Shown here one piece after another: positions 1 to 10,175 of a DNA stretch of 64,000 nucleotides. How positions within the stretch are numbered: position 1 is the stretch's first letter; every line of letters begins with the position of its first letter. Source of the stretch: Polyangia bacterium (lineage in GTDB: Bacteria; Myxococcota_A; Polyangia; Nannocystales; Nannocystaceae); the NCBI GenBank assembly GCA_030429545.1, contig JAUIFF010000003.1, positions 496,001-560,000 on the forward strand. Direction: 5' to 3'. The notes under the pieces are model-generated. The model saw only the letters and a program-made list of their open reading frames with translations. It searched no databases and was not told the DNA's origin. Position numbers and translations under genes: made by a program.

Positions 1-200
1 ACCTGTTCAAGGAGACGATGGACTTCACCGGGATCGTCATGACCAAACTCGACGGCACGGCCAAGGGAGGCGTGTTGCTCGGGGTGGTCGACGAGTTGCG
101 GGTGCCCGTCCGGTTTATCGGTATCGGCGAAGGTATCGACGACCTCCGCGACTTTGAGGCCGAGCCGTTTGTCGACGCCCTGTTGCTGCGAGAGGGCTAA
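1..200 (+). CDS. ftsY: Signal recognition particle receptor FtsY, C-terminal end (partial)
   Basis: This is the 3' end of a gene that enters from the left edge; its reading frame is open from base 3. FtsY is the membrane-associated GTPase that receives ribosome-SRP complexes for co-translational membrane insertion. The visible 65 residues include the [10 protein letters not shown] block, which is the SRP-GTPase G4/closing-loop signature, then the GIGEGIDDL stretch and the usual end around a [12 protein letters not shown] segment. The protein stops at a TAA at 198-200, the expected place for FtsY. Ffh has the same GTPase core but continues into an M domain, which is absent here. Confidence 0.92.
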   Translation, partial: LFKETMDFTGIVMTKLDGTAKGGVLLGVVDELRVPVRFIGIGEGIDDLRDFEAEPFVDALLLREG

Positions 201-1004
201 ATGCGACCAACCACGGTCGCCCATGTGCGCGTGCCGGGTTGAGCGCCGACAGTACTTGCACACACAAGTTTCGCAGGAAGTTCGCGAGGCCTTCGCAACT
301 GCTGCGCTGGTCCCGGCCCGAATGTTGTGGGTTCAACAAACGCCTTTTCGCGCCAATCATCCCGATGAATGTCCGGTGTTGATCAGTAGAATGCGCGCGG
401 AGTCGTCAGTTCGAACGGCAGGGGCGAATCCGATTTGTGAAACCTCTCGCTGCCAAAACGACACAAACGCAGGCCACAACAACTGATCATCTGCATCGTT
501 GATGGCGCAAGTTTAAAGAAAAGATCCCAAAAAATCGTTGTCGTGTTTTTGCAGTAGGCGTGGACTTGCGCACTCGAGCTGTGCGATCCGCACACTTTTA
601 AAAGTCCGTAAAGGCCCGTAAAGGCCCGTAGCTGCCGGGTGTGCACGGATTTTCTCGCCGCGATTGCAGCTTTCGAATTTCCGCGTCAAACAGTTGATTC
701 AGGCGTGTTTGGCGATCGGATCCACGCGAGATCGATTGCCGATACAGCGAGATTTTTGCCGGCTGACCTGTCGCAAGACGGGCCCGCATATGCGCGTTGG
801 GCACCCGAGAACCTGCGCCAAACGGCCCATCAATGATCATTATCGGACCACGGACGAACCCAAATTGTTCTGGTCTCGTCCAGTTGTGACCCAGCCGTTG
901 GCTGTGATACGTTCCGTCCGCGAAATCCAGGTACTTTTCATCCGAAAAGGGCGCTTGGACTTCGTTTTTCTACCCGCTCCTCAATCTGCGCCTGTCGACC
1001 TGAG
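201..1004. other. Noncoding stretch downstream of ftsY
   Basis: About 800 bases with no convincing gene. The open frames here lack homology-like patterns and have mixed codon use. The stretch is visibly less GC-rich than the genes. It contains one copy of the dispersed palindrome (TGCACACACA at 257-266, inside a CTTG...CAAG inverted repeat at 255-268) and a short tandem repeat at 601-630. A promoter for the following barrel gene probably lies near its right end, but I cannot assign the boxes. Confidence 0.5.
601..630. repeat. Short tandem repeat, 10-bp unit, three copies
   Basis: Two exact copies of AAGGCCCGTA (611-620 and 621-630) follow one degenerate copy (601-610). The tract is noncoding and about 380 bases before the next gene. 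No function is evident. Confidence 0.7.
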
Positions 1005-1010
1005 GTGAGC

Positions 1011-2048
1011 ATGCGACGACTTCTCAGAACCTCTGCTGTACTACTCGCTGCGGTATGGGCCATTCCCGCCCCTGCCTATGCAGCCGAAGAACCAGCCGGG
1101 GACGAAGAAACCATTGTCGATGATTCTGAAGACGAAGATACGATCATCGACGACTCTGAAATGGACGGTGACGTCGAAGCCGGTGGTGACGCCGGTGGTG
1201 ACGCTGCCGCCGGTGATGCCGCTGCTTCCGGCGATGCGGCAGCCGGTGACGATGGCGGCGGAGGAGACGACTCCGCCCTGTTCGGTGAACAACCCAAGGA
1301 TCTCAAAAAAGATTCCAAGCCAGACCCCGAATCCGAGGCGCGTCAGATCGCTGCGGATAAGGCGTTCATCACCGTTGTTCAGCGGCAGCGGTTTCTCAAA
1401 AAGAAACGTTTTGAGATCATGCCGCAAATCGGGATCACCGCCAACGACCCGTTCGTCCGCCACTACGTGGTCGGTGCCGAGCTAAACTACTGGATCACCA
1501 ACCGCCTCGCTGTCGGCCTCAACGGCAACGCGTTCTTCGGAGCCAAGACAGCCCGGTACAACAACATCCGTTCCCAGCAGGGACTGTTGTTGACCGCCAA
1601 CAAGGCTGTTTGGCAGGCCAGTGCGGCTGTCCTGTACAACCCGTTTTACGGCAAGATCGCGGTGTTCAACCGGGCCTTGCTGCACTGGGAGGCCTATGTG
1701 CAACTCGGTGGCGGTCTCCTGCAGTCGCAGGTGATTCCCCGCTACGAGGTGCTCCACGAGCCATTCAACAACTTCAACCCACAGGGTAACTTCGGCATTG
1801 GAGCCCGCTTCTACGCGCCGAAGATCGACTGGGTGTCGTTCAACTTCGGCGTCCGCACCTGGCTTTACCCCGACAAGCTCGAACCCGCCGAGCGCGGCCC
1901 GAACCTCGCCGGTGGCGACATTGCGGCCTACGACGATGCCAGCGTTGCCAAAGACAACGCCGTCACCGTTCTCGGCTCAAACGTCGTCGCGTTCTTCGGC
2001 GTGAGCTTCTACCTCCCCACAACCTTCGAGTACACCACCCGCCGGTAA
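1011..2048 (+). CDS. Outer-membrane beta-barrel protein with acidic N-terminal linker
   Basis: The protein has a clear Sec signal peptide ending around PAYA-A (residues 1-22). An acidic Asp/Glu/Gly/Ala-rich low-complexity segment follows (about 23-95), then a region of alternating hydrophobic strands typical of an outer-membrane barrel to the C-terminus. It resembles the paired outer-membrane barrel proteins annotated in myxobacteria as an outer membrane beta-barrel domain family. The ATG at 1011 is preceded by GAGGTG; an in-frame GTG at 1005 is also possible. It is followed after nine bases by a second barrel gene, so the two probably form one transcript and one complex. The ligand or partner is unknown. 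Confidence 0.75.
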   Translation: MRRLLRTSAVLLAAVWAIPAPAYAAEEPAGDEETIVDDSEDEDTIIDDSEMDGDVEAGGDAGGDAAAGDAAASGDAAAGDDGGGGDDSALFGEQPKDLKKDSKPDPESEARQIAADKAFITVVQRQRFLKKKRFEIMPQIGITANDPFVRHYVVGAELNYWITNRLAVGLNGNAFFGAKTARYNNIRSQQGLLLTANKAVWQASAAVLYNPFYGKIAVFNRALLHWEAYVQLGGGLLQSQVIPRYEVLHEPFNNFNPQGNFGIGARFYAPKIDWVSFNFGVRTWLYPDKLEPAERGPNLAGGDIAAYDDASVAKDNAVTVLGSNVVAFFGVSFYLPTTFEYTTRR

Positions 2049-2057
2049 GAGCTGGAT

Positions 2058-3122
2058 ATGCACAGGATTCGACTGCTCACTGTCTCGGCGGCATCGCTCA
2101 TTGCCGCTGTCCCGCTGCTGCTACCGTCTACGGCCCAAGCCAAACGCAAGAGCCCTCTTGCTGGCAAACCTGTGGTCGTCAACAAGATGGAACTGCGAAA
2201 GTTCCGGTTTACGGTCACACCGTTTGCCGGAATGAGCCTCTCGCAGCCGTACGTCCACGAAGGTTACGTCGGCGGCAAACTCAACTTTTACTTCACCGAC
2301 TGGATCGGTGTCCGCGGCACGTTTGGCTGGGCCGTCTTACAGCTTCCCGCCAAGCTGCTCAAAGCTGTGGAAAGCGAAGAAGGTGGCCTGCCCCGCGGTA
2401 GCGAGGTTTTGACCGACGCCAACGGCAACGTCACCAAGATGTACCCGGGCCCGATCCGCGACATCGGTGACAAGGACAACCCGGCGCCGCTGCTCCACGA
2501 CTTCCAAGCTGGTCTCACGCACAACCAGTGGCTGGCCTCGGCCGACGTGGTGTTCGTGCCCTTCGCCGGTAAGCTGGGTCTGTTCTCGGGTATCTTCACC
2601 GAGTACGACATCTACATCTTCGGTGGTCTCGGCCTCTCCGGCTGGAATCGCTACTACCCCGATGTACAGTCAACTTCCCAACGGTTCAACATCGCCAACG
2701 GCGGCGACCCAGGCAATGGCGCCCGAAACTGCCTGCCAATGGTCGAAGGCCTCGACGCGAACGAGTCGAGCCGGATTGAGTCGGAGTGTCTGCTCCACCC
2801 TGTTCAAGCCGACACAGGTGTCAAGCTAGGCCCCAGCTTTGGTGCCGGCCTCCACCTCATGCTCGGTGTCGAGTGGGTCGCACTCAACCTCGAGATCCAG
2901 GACATCATGTCCTACAACAACATCGCGGGCCTCAACGCCACCACCGAAGAGATCCCGCCGGTGATCGACGGAAGCGACCGCAACTGGAACCACAACGTCC
3001 AGTTCCAACTCGGCTTCAAGTTCTACTTCCCGCCCAAGGTCAAGCGCACCAAGCTCAAGGCCGGTCAGGGCAAGAAGAAGGGCAAGGCCAAGGCCTCGGT
3101 CTCGACCAAAAAGAAAAAGTAA
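2058..3122 (+). CDS. Outer-membrane beta-barrel protein with Lys-rich C-terminal tail
   Basis: This is the second member of the barrel pair. The signal peptide ends near TAQA-K (about residue 24). Strand-rich sequence follows through the body, with aromatic and Gly-rich strand repeats such as VGGKLNFYFTDWIGVRGTFGW. The last 30 residues are very basic, ending in STKKKK, an unusual tail for a barrel and possibly a peptidoglycan or LPS contact. It lies nine bases after the first barrel and ahead of a good intrinsic terminator, so the pair makes up an operon of two. The family is inferred from architecture and from its neighbour; no specific substrate is suggested. Confidence 0.75.
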   Translation: MHRIRLLTVSAASLIAAVPLLLPSTAQAKRKSPLAGKPVVVNKMELRKFRFTVTPFAGMSLSQPYVHEGYVGGKLNFYFTDWIGVRGTFGWAVLQLPAKLLKAVESEEGGLPRGSEVLTDANGNVTKMYPGPIRDIGDKDNPAPLLHDFQAGLTHNQWLASADVVFVPFAGKLGLFSGIFTEYDIYIFGGLGLSGWNRYYPDVQSTSQRFNIANGGDPGNGARNCLPMVEGLDANESSRIESECLLHPVQADTGVKLGPSFGAGLHLMLGVEWVALNLEIQDIMSYNNIAGLNATTEEIPPVIDGSDRNWNHNVQFQLGFKFYFPPKVKRTKLKAGQGKKKGKAKASVSTKKKK

Positions 3123-3144
3123 CGGCCCTCCCCCGTTCCTGTGC

Positions 3145-3178
3145 AACAGGCGTCGCAACCCGGCGCCTGTTTTGTTTT
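3145..3178 (+). terminator. Intrinsic terminator after the barrel pair
   Basis: An 8-bp perfect stem (AACAGGCG at 3145-3152 with CGCCTGTT at 3164-3171) has an 11-base loop and is followed by a T-rich run, 23 bases after the stop codon. It fits the end of the two-gene barrel operon. Confidence 0.8.
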
Positions 3179-3481
3179 AACGGTTGTATCGACAACTTTC
3201 CTGCGGGGGAGCAACGTCGTCGCTCGAAGCCAATGTCCTAAGGGCAAAACTCGACCTACCCGACAGCCTTCGGACAAACCGTGTCCGGCCATACGCCAGC
3301 ACTTGCCGCCGCAACGTCTGCCCGCGGTTCAACCCCTGCACAGGCTCGCCAGCCCACCGCTCGTAGCTGGTGGCCAAGGCAAGGCGATGACCGCCAAAAA
3401 CCCTATTCCTACGTAAGGCCAGGCAAGCCGAGCGACACAGGTTTGATTTTGGCGCAGACAGACGAGCAACGAGCTCGTGTC
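3179..3481. other. Noncoding stretch between convergent units
   Basis: About 300 bases between the barrel operon and a minus-strand lipoprotein gene. I see no gene. It holds a copy of the dispersed palindrome, TGTATCGACA at 3185-3194, inside a perfect 5-bp inverted repeat (GTTGT-ATCG-ACAAC, 3183-3196), just after the terminator. Confidence 0.5.
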
Positions 3482-3934
3482 TTACGTACACGGCTCGTTG
3501 AGCATCTCAACCTCGACAGACTGGTCGTCGGCAGCGATCCCGGCCCGATAAAAGACACCCACGCTGGGGTCGGCCTCGGACTTTTGCGTGTAGACCTCGA
3601 TACAGTTGTCGGTCAGGTCGATGTCGACAGCCGAAATCATAAAATCGCCGCTGTCGGTACTTTCGACAAAGTATCCGCGCTCCGAAACATGTTCATACAA
3701 GTAAACCGTGACCCCGAGGTCCTGCTCGTCCAAGGTCCCGTCAACATCGACCGCCTGGCGTGGCTCGAGTTGTAGGCTCGGGGGTGGTACGGGAATCGAG
3801 ATGCCGTTGATCAACGGCATCGGCGAGGTATGGGCCGCCGTTGTGATCACAGCGTTGCAGCCAGAAACCACGCTGACTGCGAACGCAACTGCGACCAGGC
3901 TCTTAAACATATGGGCGAGTTTGGATCGGCGCAT
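3482..3934 (-). CDS. Small putative lipoprotein of unknown function
   Basis: A 150-residue protein with a lipoprotein signal: a basic start, a hydrophobic core FKSLVAVAFAVSVV, then the lipobox VSGC with Cys at about residue 26. An ATG eight codons downstream (3910) would give a more typical short n-region. After a short Pro-rich linker it forms one small Asp-rich beta domain, with no motif that I recognise. A near copy of the dispersed palindrome (TGTTCATACA, 3690-3699) lies inside it. It stands alone between the barrel operon and the giant kinase gene. Confidence 0.6.
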   Translation of the reverse strand: MRRSKLAHMFKSLVAVAFAVSVVSGCNAVITTAAHTSPMPLINGISIPVPPPSLQLEPRQAVDVDGTLDEQDLGVTVYLYEHVSERGYFVESTDSGDFMISAVDIDLTDNCIEVYTQKSEADPSVGVFYRAGIAADDQSVEVEMLNEPCT

Positions 3935-4127
3935 GACCTTCGACTCCGTCTTTCGTCTTACAGATTAAGCAACAATCGTTCCGTTATCGAGGCTTACGAT
4001 CTCAAAGCTTTTTCGATCTGGGGTGCCAACAGCGTCACGCCTCGGTCGCGCAACTGTCAACAAAGTTGGCAGCCCGCCCGGCGGGAACGACACCACCTCA
4101 ACTTGCGTTTTTGCCCACAAAGATACA

Positions 4128-4166
4128 TGTACTTGCATATTCGTCCCGAAACTTCATGTATAGGCA
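4128..4166. repeat. Pair of dispersed-palindrome copies after the giant kinase gene
   Basis: Two copies, TGTACTTGCA (4128-4137) and TGTATAGGCA (4157-4166), lie 29 bases apart in the noncoding DNA immediately downstream of the minus-strand gene that ends at 4179. The second copy is 13 bases from that stop codon. Confidence 0.7.
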
Positions 4167-4178
4167 AAAAATTCCGCC

Positions 4179-7100
4179 CTACGTGTTCTCAAACCGCCGG
4201 ATCTTTTTTTGCAACCCATAGCGGCTCACCCCCAACAACTCGGCCGCCCGCGTCTGGTTGCCGCCGCACCGCGACAGCGCCTTGGCAATCAGGTCACGTT
4301 CGAGCCGCTCAACCCGCGGCTTGAGCCGTAGGTCATCGGGGTCGGGCCCGGTATCACCACCGTGGCCCTGAATATGCGGAGAAAGATCCGCGGGCTCCAC
4401 CCTCCCCTGGGCGAGCACACCCCACCGCTGGACCTCGTTTTCAAGTTCCCGAATGTTGCCGGGCCAGGGATATCGCGCGAGTGCCCGCATGGCGGCAGCA
4501 CTGACTGAGAGCTCGTTTTTTGGGTCGTGCCGGGCAAGAAAATGGGCGATCAGCGGCGCGAGGTCCTGGGTCCGCATGCGCAACGGCGGCAAGGCAATCT
4601 TGACAACCTGAATCCGGTAAAACAGGTCCTGGCGGAAACTGCCGTCCTTGACCATCTGGTCGAGGTCGCGGTTGCTGGCCGCGATCACACGAACGTCGAT
4701 TTTGCGGGGGACCGTTTCGCCGACGCGCCGCACCACCCCCTCCTGCAACACCCGCAGCAGTTTGGTCTGCATCGCCGGACTCATCTCGCCGATCTCATCG
4801 AGAAAGATCGTTCCGCCGTTGGCCGCCTCAAACAGACCCGCCGAAGCCCGATGGGCCCCGGTAAACGCCCCGCGGGCATGGCCAAACAACACACTCTCGA
4901 GTAACGACTCGGGAATCGCCCCGCAGTTTTCGGCGACAAACGGTTTGTTGCGCCGCTCACCGGCGTCGTGAATGGCCCGCGAAACGAGCTCCTTGCCGGT
5001 TCCACTTTCGCCGTACACAACCACCGAGATGTCGGAGTTGGCAAGCCGGTCGATCAGGCGAAACACCTCCTGCATGGCCGGCGACCCGCCGACCATCCCG
5101 CGGTAGATCTTGCGTTCGGCGACCTTGGTGTCACGCATCTCCTCGCGCAGCCCACGGACTTCGTTTTCCCGTTCTTCGAGCAGGCGTGCGAGTTCCTTGC
5201 CCTGCGCAGCCAGGGTATCGGCCTGTTTGCGCTGGGCCGCCAATGTCCGTGCATGTGCAACGGCAAGGCCCGCGAGCTCGGCAAACTCCTCGATATGCGA
5301 GAGGTCGGTTTCGTCAAAGGCCCCACGCCGCAGCCGGTGATCGACATAGGCCGCACCTAGGACCTCGCCGCGAAACACCAGTGGGACCGCGAGGACCGAG
5401 CGCAGATTGAGGTGGGAAACCGAACGCGAGCCGTCAAACCGGTCGTCCTCGGCCGCGTCGACGCTGAGAATTGGCTGACCACCCTCCAACACCCGGTCGA
5501 TGATCGAACGCGAAAACACCACGCCGTCACTACCTGGCGCGAGCTCGCGGGCAACCTCGATACGCTCGCCGGCCGGTGCCGATGGGGCCGTCACCACAAC
5601 AACCCCGCGCTCGGCATCGGACAGTTCCATCATCGCGTCGACAACCTGGACCAACAGCCGCTCGAGCTCATCTTCGCGGGCCAGTCGCCGGTAGATCCGA
5701 ATGAGCCGCTCGTGGCGAGAGCTCTGGCGCCGCGTCGGCCCGGTGCGCGGGGCCGCCGAAGCGTCGCTCGCCCCTCGCTCGGCCTCGGCAAGCAATTCTG
5801 TCAACACCTCCGGTTCATCGGCCTCGTGCAGGTGATGGGCGCGAACAGCCTTTTGGTCAATCGGGTCTACTTGGTTCATAAGCGTTTCCAGGGTGGCGTG
5901 TGCACGCCGTGCCACCGTGCGTGTACGTGGGTGGGTCGGACCTAAAAAATGATGTAGTGCCAAAACAAATGCGCGGTCGTAGGCAAACGCGAGCTCGAGG
6001 CGACCGCTGCGAACAAGCTCACCGGGCCGCGGCAGCAGTTTGAGATTTTGACAATATTGTATAAACAACTCTTTATCGTCACGACTCACCGCCTGCGAGA
6101 GTTCGGCAAAGGCGAGCCACAGCTCACACTCCTGGTCGTCGAGTTCGACAGCGATGTTGTGGGCTCGCTCGACGGCACGGTGCGCCTGCTCGGTCTGTAA
6201 ACCTTGACGAAACCCCGCTGCCGCCCGCAACCACGCAACCACCGACTCGCGGCTACAACTCGCCTGGTCGAGCACCCTCGCAGCCTCGGCAAACCCTGTG
6301 GCCGCGGCCACCAACGTCGCCTGCTCGGGTTTTGTCGCTGTCGCCCGCGCCTGGGCCCAGGCGACCTCGGCCTGTGCGAACGCCAAGCGTGCATGCGCAA
6401 CTTTCCCCGGGTCTCCCCGCGCGGCCAGCAACCCGTGTAAAAACCGAACCTGCAAGGCGGCCTCGTCGACGGCGTTCACCCGAATCAGCAGGCCCACGAG
6501 GTTCACGACAATCGCCGGGAGAGCCTGCATGCGCCCACGAGCGACCTGGCCGGCAAGGGCTCGACGCCCGGCCTCGACCCCGTAACTCGCATCGCCGCTG
6601 ATGAGCGCGAGCCCTGCGAGGTTGGCCAGCAACAGCACCTGCCCGCCTGGCTCACCAGCCGCGGCAAAGGCTTCGGCGGCCTGGCGATAACACGCACTCG
6701 CAGCAGCAAACTGGCCGCGGGCGTGGGCGAGGTTGCCCTCGAGCTGGGCGATCCGGGCGGTGAGCCCACGGGCGCGCGGCCCCGAGTTGGCAACACCCTC
6801 GACCGAATCTCGTGCATGTACAAGCCATTGTTCGGCCAGGAGGTCTTCGCCCTGCAACAGGGCCGCGAGTGCCCCCCAAAGCCAGGCTTCGGCGACACCG
6901 AGGGTTGCCGGGTGTGGCCCGCCGTCGCTCCACGCCCGCACCAACGCCAACACCTCGCGCCCCTGGCCGAGGTCGGTCATCGCCCGCCAGCGCAGGCCGT
7001 GCAGGGTATTGCGCCAGGGCTTGTGCTCGCGCGCCCGGTCGCCAAGAAGTTCGCCAGCCCGGTCGAGGGCCTCGGCGGCCCGACCGAGTTGCTCGAGCGC

Positions 7101-9080
7101 CCGCACACACAGGACCTGCTCCTGCGGGCCCAATTTACGTGAATCTACATCTATTTGTTCGAGGACCCAAGCGGCCTCGCCCTGGCGCAGAAAAAATGCG
7201 GCGACACGGGCCCGGGTCGTGGCGTCGAGGCGTGCCATACCACCGGCGGCCAACCAGCCCTGCAACAGTTGGCGTTCACGCTCCCGCAATGCTGCCGGAG
7301 GGACCACATTCTCGGCGCCAGGCGCTTGCTCGGGATTACCGGCGAGCACACAGGTCCACCGCGCAAACGCCTGGAGGTCGTCGGCGTCGAGAATCAGGCA
7401 CAACTCTGGCTGGCTGTGGGGCGAACGCTCGGCCAGCACTTCTCGGGCCCACGCCTGACAACTATCGGCGAGCAGCGCCCGGGCCTGGGGGTAGCGGTTG
7501 AGACAGGCCTCGTCACCATCCCAGGCACCCCGCACCACGGCCTGGGCGAGCGCTTCGTCGAGTTGGGGCTGCTGGTCACAAGCCGCGAGTACGGCCAAAT
7601 CAGGTGTTTGCAGGCCAGTGCGGGCACTTGCCTCGAGCCCACGGACCACCCGGGCTGGCCAGCCGTGGGTCGTTTCGGCTACCGCCCGAATCCAGCGGGT
7701 CCGCAGATCTTGGTCGAGGTTGTCGCCTAGGACTTCGCCTAGGACCTCGGCGATCTGCACCGACGACCATGCTTGCACATGCAAGAAAAGGATGGAGTGA
7801 TCCTCACCAGCTCGTTTAAGTGCATCTGCAAGATCTTCGGCAACCGCAACAACAAGAGTTGCCCGGGCCAAGCGCGCGGCCCCAGTCAAAACCGCTGCAC
7901 GCATTGCCACGCACTGGGCGGGTTCGAGACCTTCACCGGAGAGCTCGCCCGACCACAACAATTCGCCGTCTACCCCGATCACCCGTTGGCCGGTGGAGCT
8001 GTGCATCCATGCTGTCAGCCAATCGCCGCCACTGGCACCCAAAATGGCCGGCAGGTGTTCGACGGAGCACATCACGGCATCAACCGAGTGGGAACTGGCT
8101 GCCCGGGCGGACTGCAGGGCCAAAATCAGCTCTTCGACAAGGCGGCCACGCCCACTCCCGGCCGGCCCGGCGACAACAACCAGCCCCGGAGGCCTACCAC
8201 CGGCGATGGTATCGACAACCTCCCCGACCCCAACCCCGCGGTAGGGCCACTTGGCCGGGATCCACCAGGGCACGTCCATCGACACCTGGCCCTTGTCGAG
8301 GCACTGTTGTATCCGCAACATTCTCGACAACAGCACGCCGACATCTAGCCGCCGCCGTTGCGGATCTGGGTCGAGCAGGTGTGTCAACACGGCCGCGATG
8401 CTCGAATCAACTTTACGTGTCTGTGCAACTTTTTTGAGACGCAACTCGACCTGTGAGGGATCGAGCCTGGCAACTACCGCCGGATCGCGCCACGGGACTT
8501 CGCCGAACAGGCGAGCAAACAGGACACATCCGAGGGCAAACAGGTCGGCGGCCGGCCCTCCCCCGCCGGCGAGCACCTCCGGTGCCAAAAACCCAGGTGT
8601 CCCCCCACCCCGACAACCAAGTTGGCCAAAGTCGGTGAGCACAAGCTCCCCATCGGGGGTCTGGATCACATTGGCGAGGCTGACATCACCATGGTGGGTC
8701 CCGGCCGCGTGAATTGCCTGCAGAGCATGGGTTAGAGCCACTCCTTCGGCTATCGCTTGCGCTACCGGAACGCCGCTGCAGGCAAGTTGGTTGCCGGGGA
8801 TGTAGGCCGTCACCAAACATGCACCATCGGCTGTCGACAACAGCTCACGAGCAGCTGGAAGATGCGGAGAGGCAACATGCCGCAAAACTCGGAAGGCACG
8901 TGTGAGGTGCTTGACCCGTTGTTTGGGAACAAATTTTAAAACGACGTCACGCTCGCTGCCGCGGTCGAAGGCACGCCAAGTCCCGCCCTCGGCGCCGCGA
9001 CCGAGCAATTCAATATCGACGAACCGCGCAGACGCATCGCCAAGCTTGTTGCGGATGTGCTCCAGAGTTGGCACCGGCAA
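4179..9080 (-). CDS. Ser/Thr kinase / ATPase / GAF / sigma54-activator fusion protein
   Basis: A 1633-residue regulator joining modules usually found on separate proteins. Residues about 20-260 are a Ser/Thr kinase domain with the ATP lysine K49, a modified catalytic loop HGDVSLAN (D132) instead of HRD, and DFG at 150-152. A P-loop (GPAGSGRG, 305-312) starts a STAND/AAA-like ATPase, followed by a long helical TPR-like region. A GAF domain spans about 1130-1280. A sigma54-interacting AAA+ domain follows, with Walker A GESGTGKE near 1357 and the intact GAFTGA loop near 1405. The last 45 residues are a Fis-type DNA-binding helix-turn-helix. It should bind DNA and open sigma54 promoters under control of the sensor modules. 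The likely start is a TTG at 9080. It is monocistronic, with a palindrome pair at its 3' end. Confidence 0.88.
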   Translation of the reverse strand: MPVPTLEHIRNKLGDASARFVDIELLGRGAEGGTWRAFDRGSERDVVLKFVPKQRVKHLTRAFRVLRHVASPHLPAARELLSTADGACLVTAYIPGNQLACSGVPVAQAIAEGVALTHALQAIHAAGTHHGDVSLANVIQTPDGELVLTDFGQLGCRGGGTPGFLAPEVLAGGGGPAADLFALGCVLFARLFGEVPWRDPAVVARLDPSQVELRLKKVAQTRKVDSSIAAVLTHLLDPDPQRRRLDVGVLLSRMLRIQQCLDKGQVSMDVPWWIPAKWPYRGVGVGEVVDTIAGGRPPGLVVVAGPAGSGRGRLVEELILALQSARAASSHSVDAVMCSVEHLPAILGASGGDWLTAWMHSSTGQRVIGVDGELLWSGELSGEGLEPAQCVAMRAAVLTGAARLARATLVVAVAEDLADALKRAGEDHSILFLHVQAWSSVQIAEVLGEVLGDNLDQDLRTRWIRAVAETTHGWPARVVRGLEASARTGLQTPDLAVLAACDQQPQLDEALAQAVVRGAWDGDEACLNRYPQARALLADSCQAWAREVLAERSPHSQPELCLILDADDLQAFARWTCVLAGNPEQAPGAENVVPPAALRERERQLLQGWLAAGGMARLDATTRARVAAFFLRQGEAAWVLEQIDVDSRKLGPQEQVLCVRALEQLGRAAEALDRAGELLGDRAREHKPWRNTLHGLRWRAMTDLGQGREVLALVRAWSDGGPHPATLGVAEAWLWGALAALLQGEDLLAEQWLVHARDSVEGVANSGPRARGLTARIAQLEGNLAHARGQFAAASACYRQAAEAFAAAGEPGGQVLLLANLAGLALISGDASYGVEAGRRALAGQVARGRMQALPAIVVNLVGLLIRVNAVDEAALQVRFLHGLLAARGDPGKVAHARLAFAQAEVAWAQARATATKPEQATLVAAATGFAEAARVLDQASCSRESVVAWLRAAAGFRQGLQTEQAHRAVERAHNIAVELDDQECELWLAFAELSQAVSRDDKELFIQYCQNLKLLPRPGELVRSGRLELAFAYDRAFVLALHHFLGPTHPRTRTVARRAHATLETLMNQVDPIDQKAVRAHHLHEADEPEVLTELLAEAERGASDASAAPRTGPTRRQSSRHERLIRIYRRLAREDELERLLVQVVDAMMELSDAERGVVVVTAPSAPAGERIEVARELAPGSDGVVFSRSIIDRVLEGGQPILSVDAAEDDRFDGSRSVSHLNLRSVLAVPLVFRGEVLGAAYVDHRLRRGAFDETDLSHIEEFAELAGLAVAHARTLAAQRKQADTLAAQGKELARLLEERENEVRGLREEMRDTKVAERKIYRGMVGGSPAMQEVFRLIDRLANSDISVVVYGESGTGKELVSRAIHDAGERRNKPFVAENCGAIPESLLESVLFGHARGAFTGAHRASAGLFEAANGGTIFLDEIGEMSPAMQTKLLRVLQEGVVRRVGETVPRKIDVRVIAASNRDLDQMVKDGSFRQDLFYRIQVVKIALPPLRMRTQDLAPLIAHFLARHDPKNELSVSAAAMRALARYPWPGNIRELENEVQRWGVLAQGRVEPADLSPHIQGHGGDTGPDPDDLRLKPRVERLERDLIAKALSRCGGNQTRAAELLGVSRYGLQKKIRRFENT

Positions 9081-9125
9081 ATTGTAGCCTATGCCAACGC
9101 ACTTGCGCCGAGCGATTTGCCAGCA

Positions 9126-10175
9126 CTACCAGTGCAGGCCCAGCTCAAACATGCCCTGCACGATGTGACCGGTCGAATACGAGGTCGTCCCGTCGTACTT
9201 GCGCAACTCCAGGCCCAAAAACCGATAATTCAGGCCGGTCCCGAGGGTGAGGTTGGGCGTCAGCCACAGGTCGATGCCAACCCCCGACCGCATGTGCCCG
9301 CCGATTTGGTAGCCGCCAAACGGCCGGTTGTAGCTGGTGATCCCCACACCCAAGTCGACAAACGGCTGGATCCGACCGGCGAGCGGGACATAGGCACGGG
9401 CAAACGCGATGTCCCACATAAAGAGGTTGCCGTAGTAGCCCTCGATAAACGCCGAACCGGCGATCGCGTAGGTCTTGTAGTCGTGGATCTGGCCGGACAT
9501 ACCTGTGCCAACGCCGAGCCAGTTGTTGATCCGAACACCGAAGTCAACGCCACCGCCCATGGCCACAACGTTGCCTCGCGCGGGTGGACTCCCGCCCACG
9601 GGACCACCGACCGAAAGTCGCATGCCAAGCCAGTAGCGGCCGCGCCAAGGGCCGGACTTGAGACGGCTGACATCTTCTGGGGCCGGCGGCGGAGGGAGTG
9701 GTTGCATCGTCCCACCGCGGGGAGGCGGGGGTGCATTTTGAGGTGGAGCTGTCGGGGGCGCAGCTTGCCCGGGCGTTTCCCAACCCGTACCAGCTTGGGG
9801 CGCCGGCACATCAGGATGGCCAGGCGGTGTTGGCTGGGCAACCGGAGGTTGAGGTTGCGTCGGTGGAGACGGTTGGCTCGCGGGCGGTGCCGGAGGACTC
9901 GGGCTCGCCGCGGGTGGTGTCGGAGGACTCGGGCTCGCCGCGGGCGGTGCCGGTTGTGCCGGTTGCCGAGGTTGTGGAGCGGTTGGCTGTGCCGGCGCTG
10001 CGGGTTGTCGCGCAGCCGGTTGTGGGGCGGTCGGTTGTGCGGGCGGTTGCTGAGCCACGGCCAATGTCGGACAGATCAAAACACCGGCAAACCCGATCGC
10101 AAACCCGGACGCTCGCAAGGTCTCCCGAGAAATTTTGCGGTGGTTACAGCTTGGCTGGCGAGTCCTGTGCTTCAT
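9126..10175 (-). CDS. Outer-membrane barrel protein with Pro/Ala-rich linker
   Basis: A signal peptide ends near TLAVA-QQ (about residue 41). A long Pro/Ala/Gln/Ser-rich linker (about 42-165) contains a 30-bp direct repeat at about 9891-9950 encoding PPAASPSPP twice. The C-terminal 180 residues form an outer-membrane barrel of Gly-rich strands ending FELGLHW, a typical terminal aromatic strand. The linker could span the periplasm or peptidoglycan. Its ATG overlaps the stop of the preceding gene in an ATGA, so translation is probably coupled to the lipoprotein gene at 10172-11125. Function unknown. Confidence 0.75.
   Translation of the reverse strand: MKHRTRQPSCNHRKISRETLRASGFAIGFAGVLICPTLAVAQQPPAQPTAPQPAARQPAAPAQPTAPQPRQPAQPAPPAASPSPPTPPAASPSPPAPPASQPSPPTQPQPPVAQPTPPGHPDVPAPQAGTGWETPGQAAPPTAPPQNAPPPPRGGTMQPLPPPPAPEDVSRLKSGPWRGRYWLGMRLSVGGPVGGSPPARGNVVAMGGGVDFGVRINNWLGVGTGMSGQIHDYKTYAIAGSAFIEGYYGNLFMWDIAFARAYVPLAGRIQPFVDLGVGITSYNRPFGGYQIGGHMRSGVGIDLWLTPNLTLGTGLNYRFLGLELRKYDGTTSYSTGHIVQGMFELGLHW

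Noticed and set aside
664..1008. Open frame of 114 codons upstream of the first barrel gene
   Set aside because: It has no start signal, no motif and a composition unlike neighbouring genes; the region is best read as noncoding.
1720..1729. TGCAGTCGCA and other GC-rich matches to the loose pattern TGYA-N3-RCA, such as those near 14288, 15486, 35957 and 37036
   Set aside because: They fit the loose pattern but not the A/T-rich core, and use ordinary codons; I treated them as chance and left them out of the counts.
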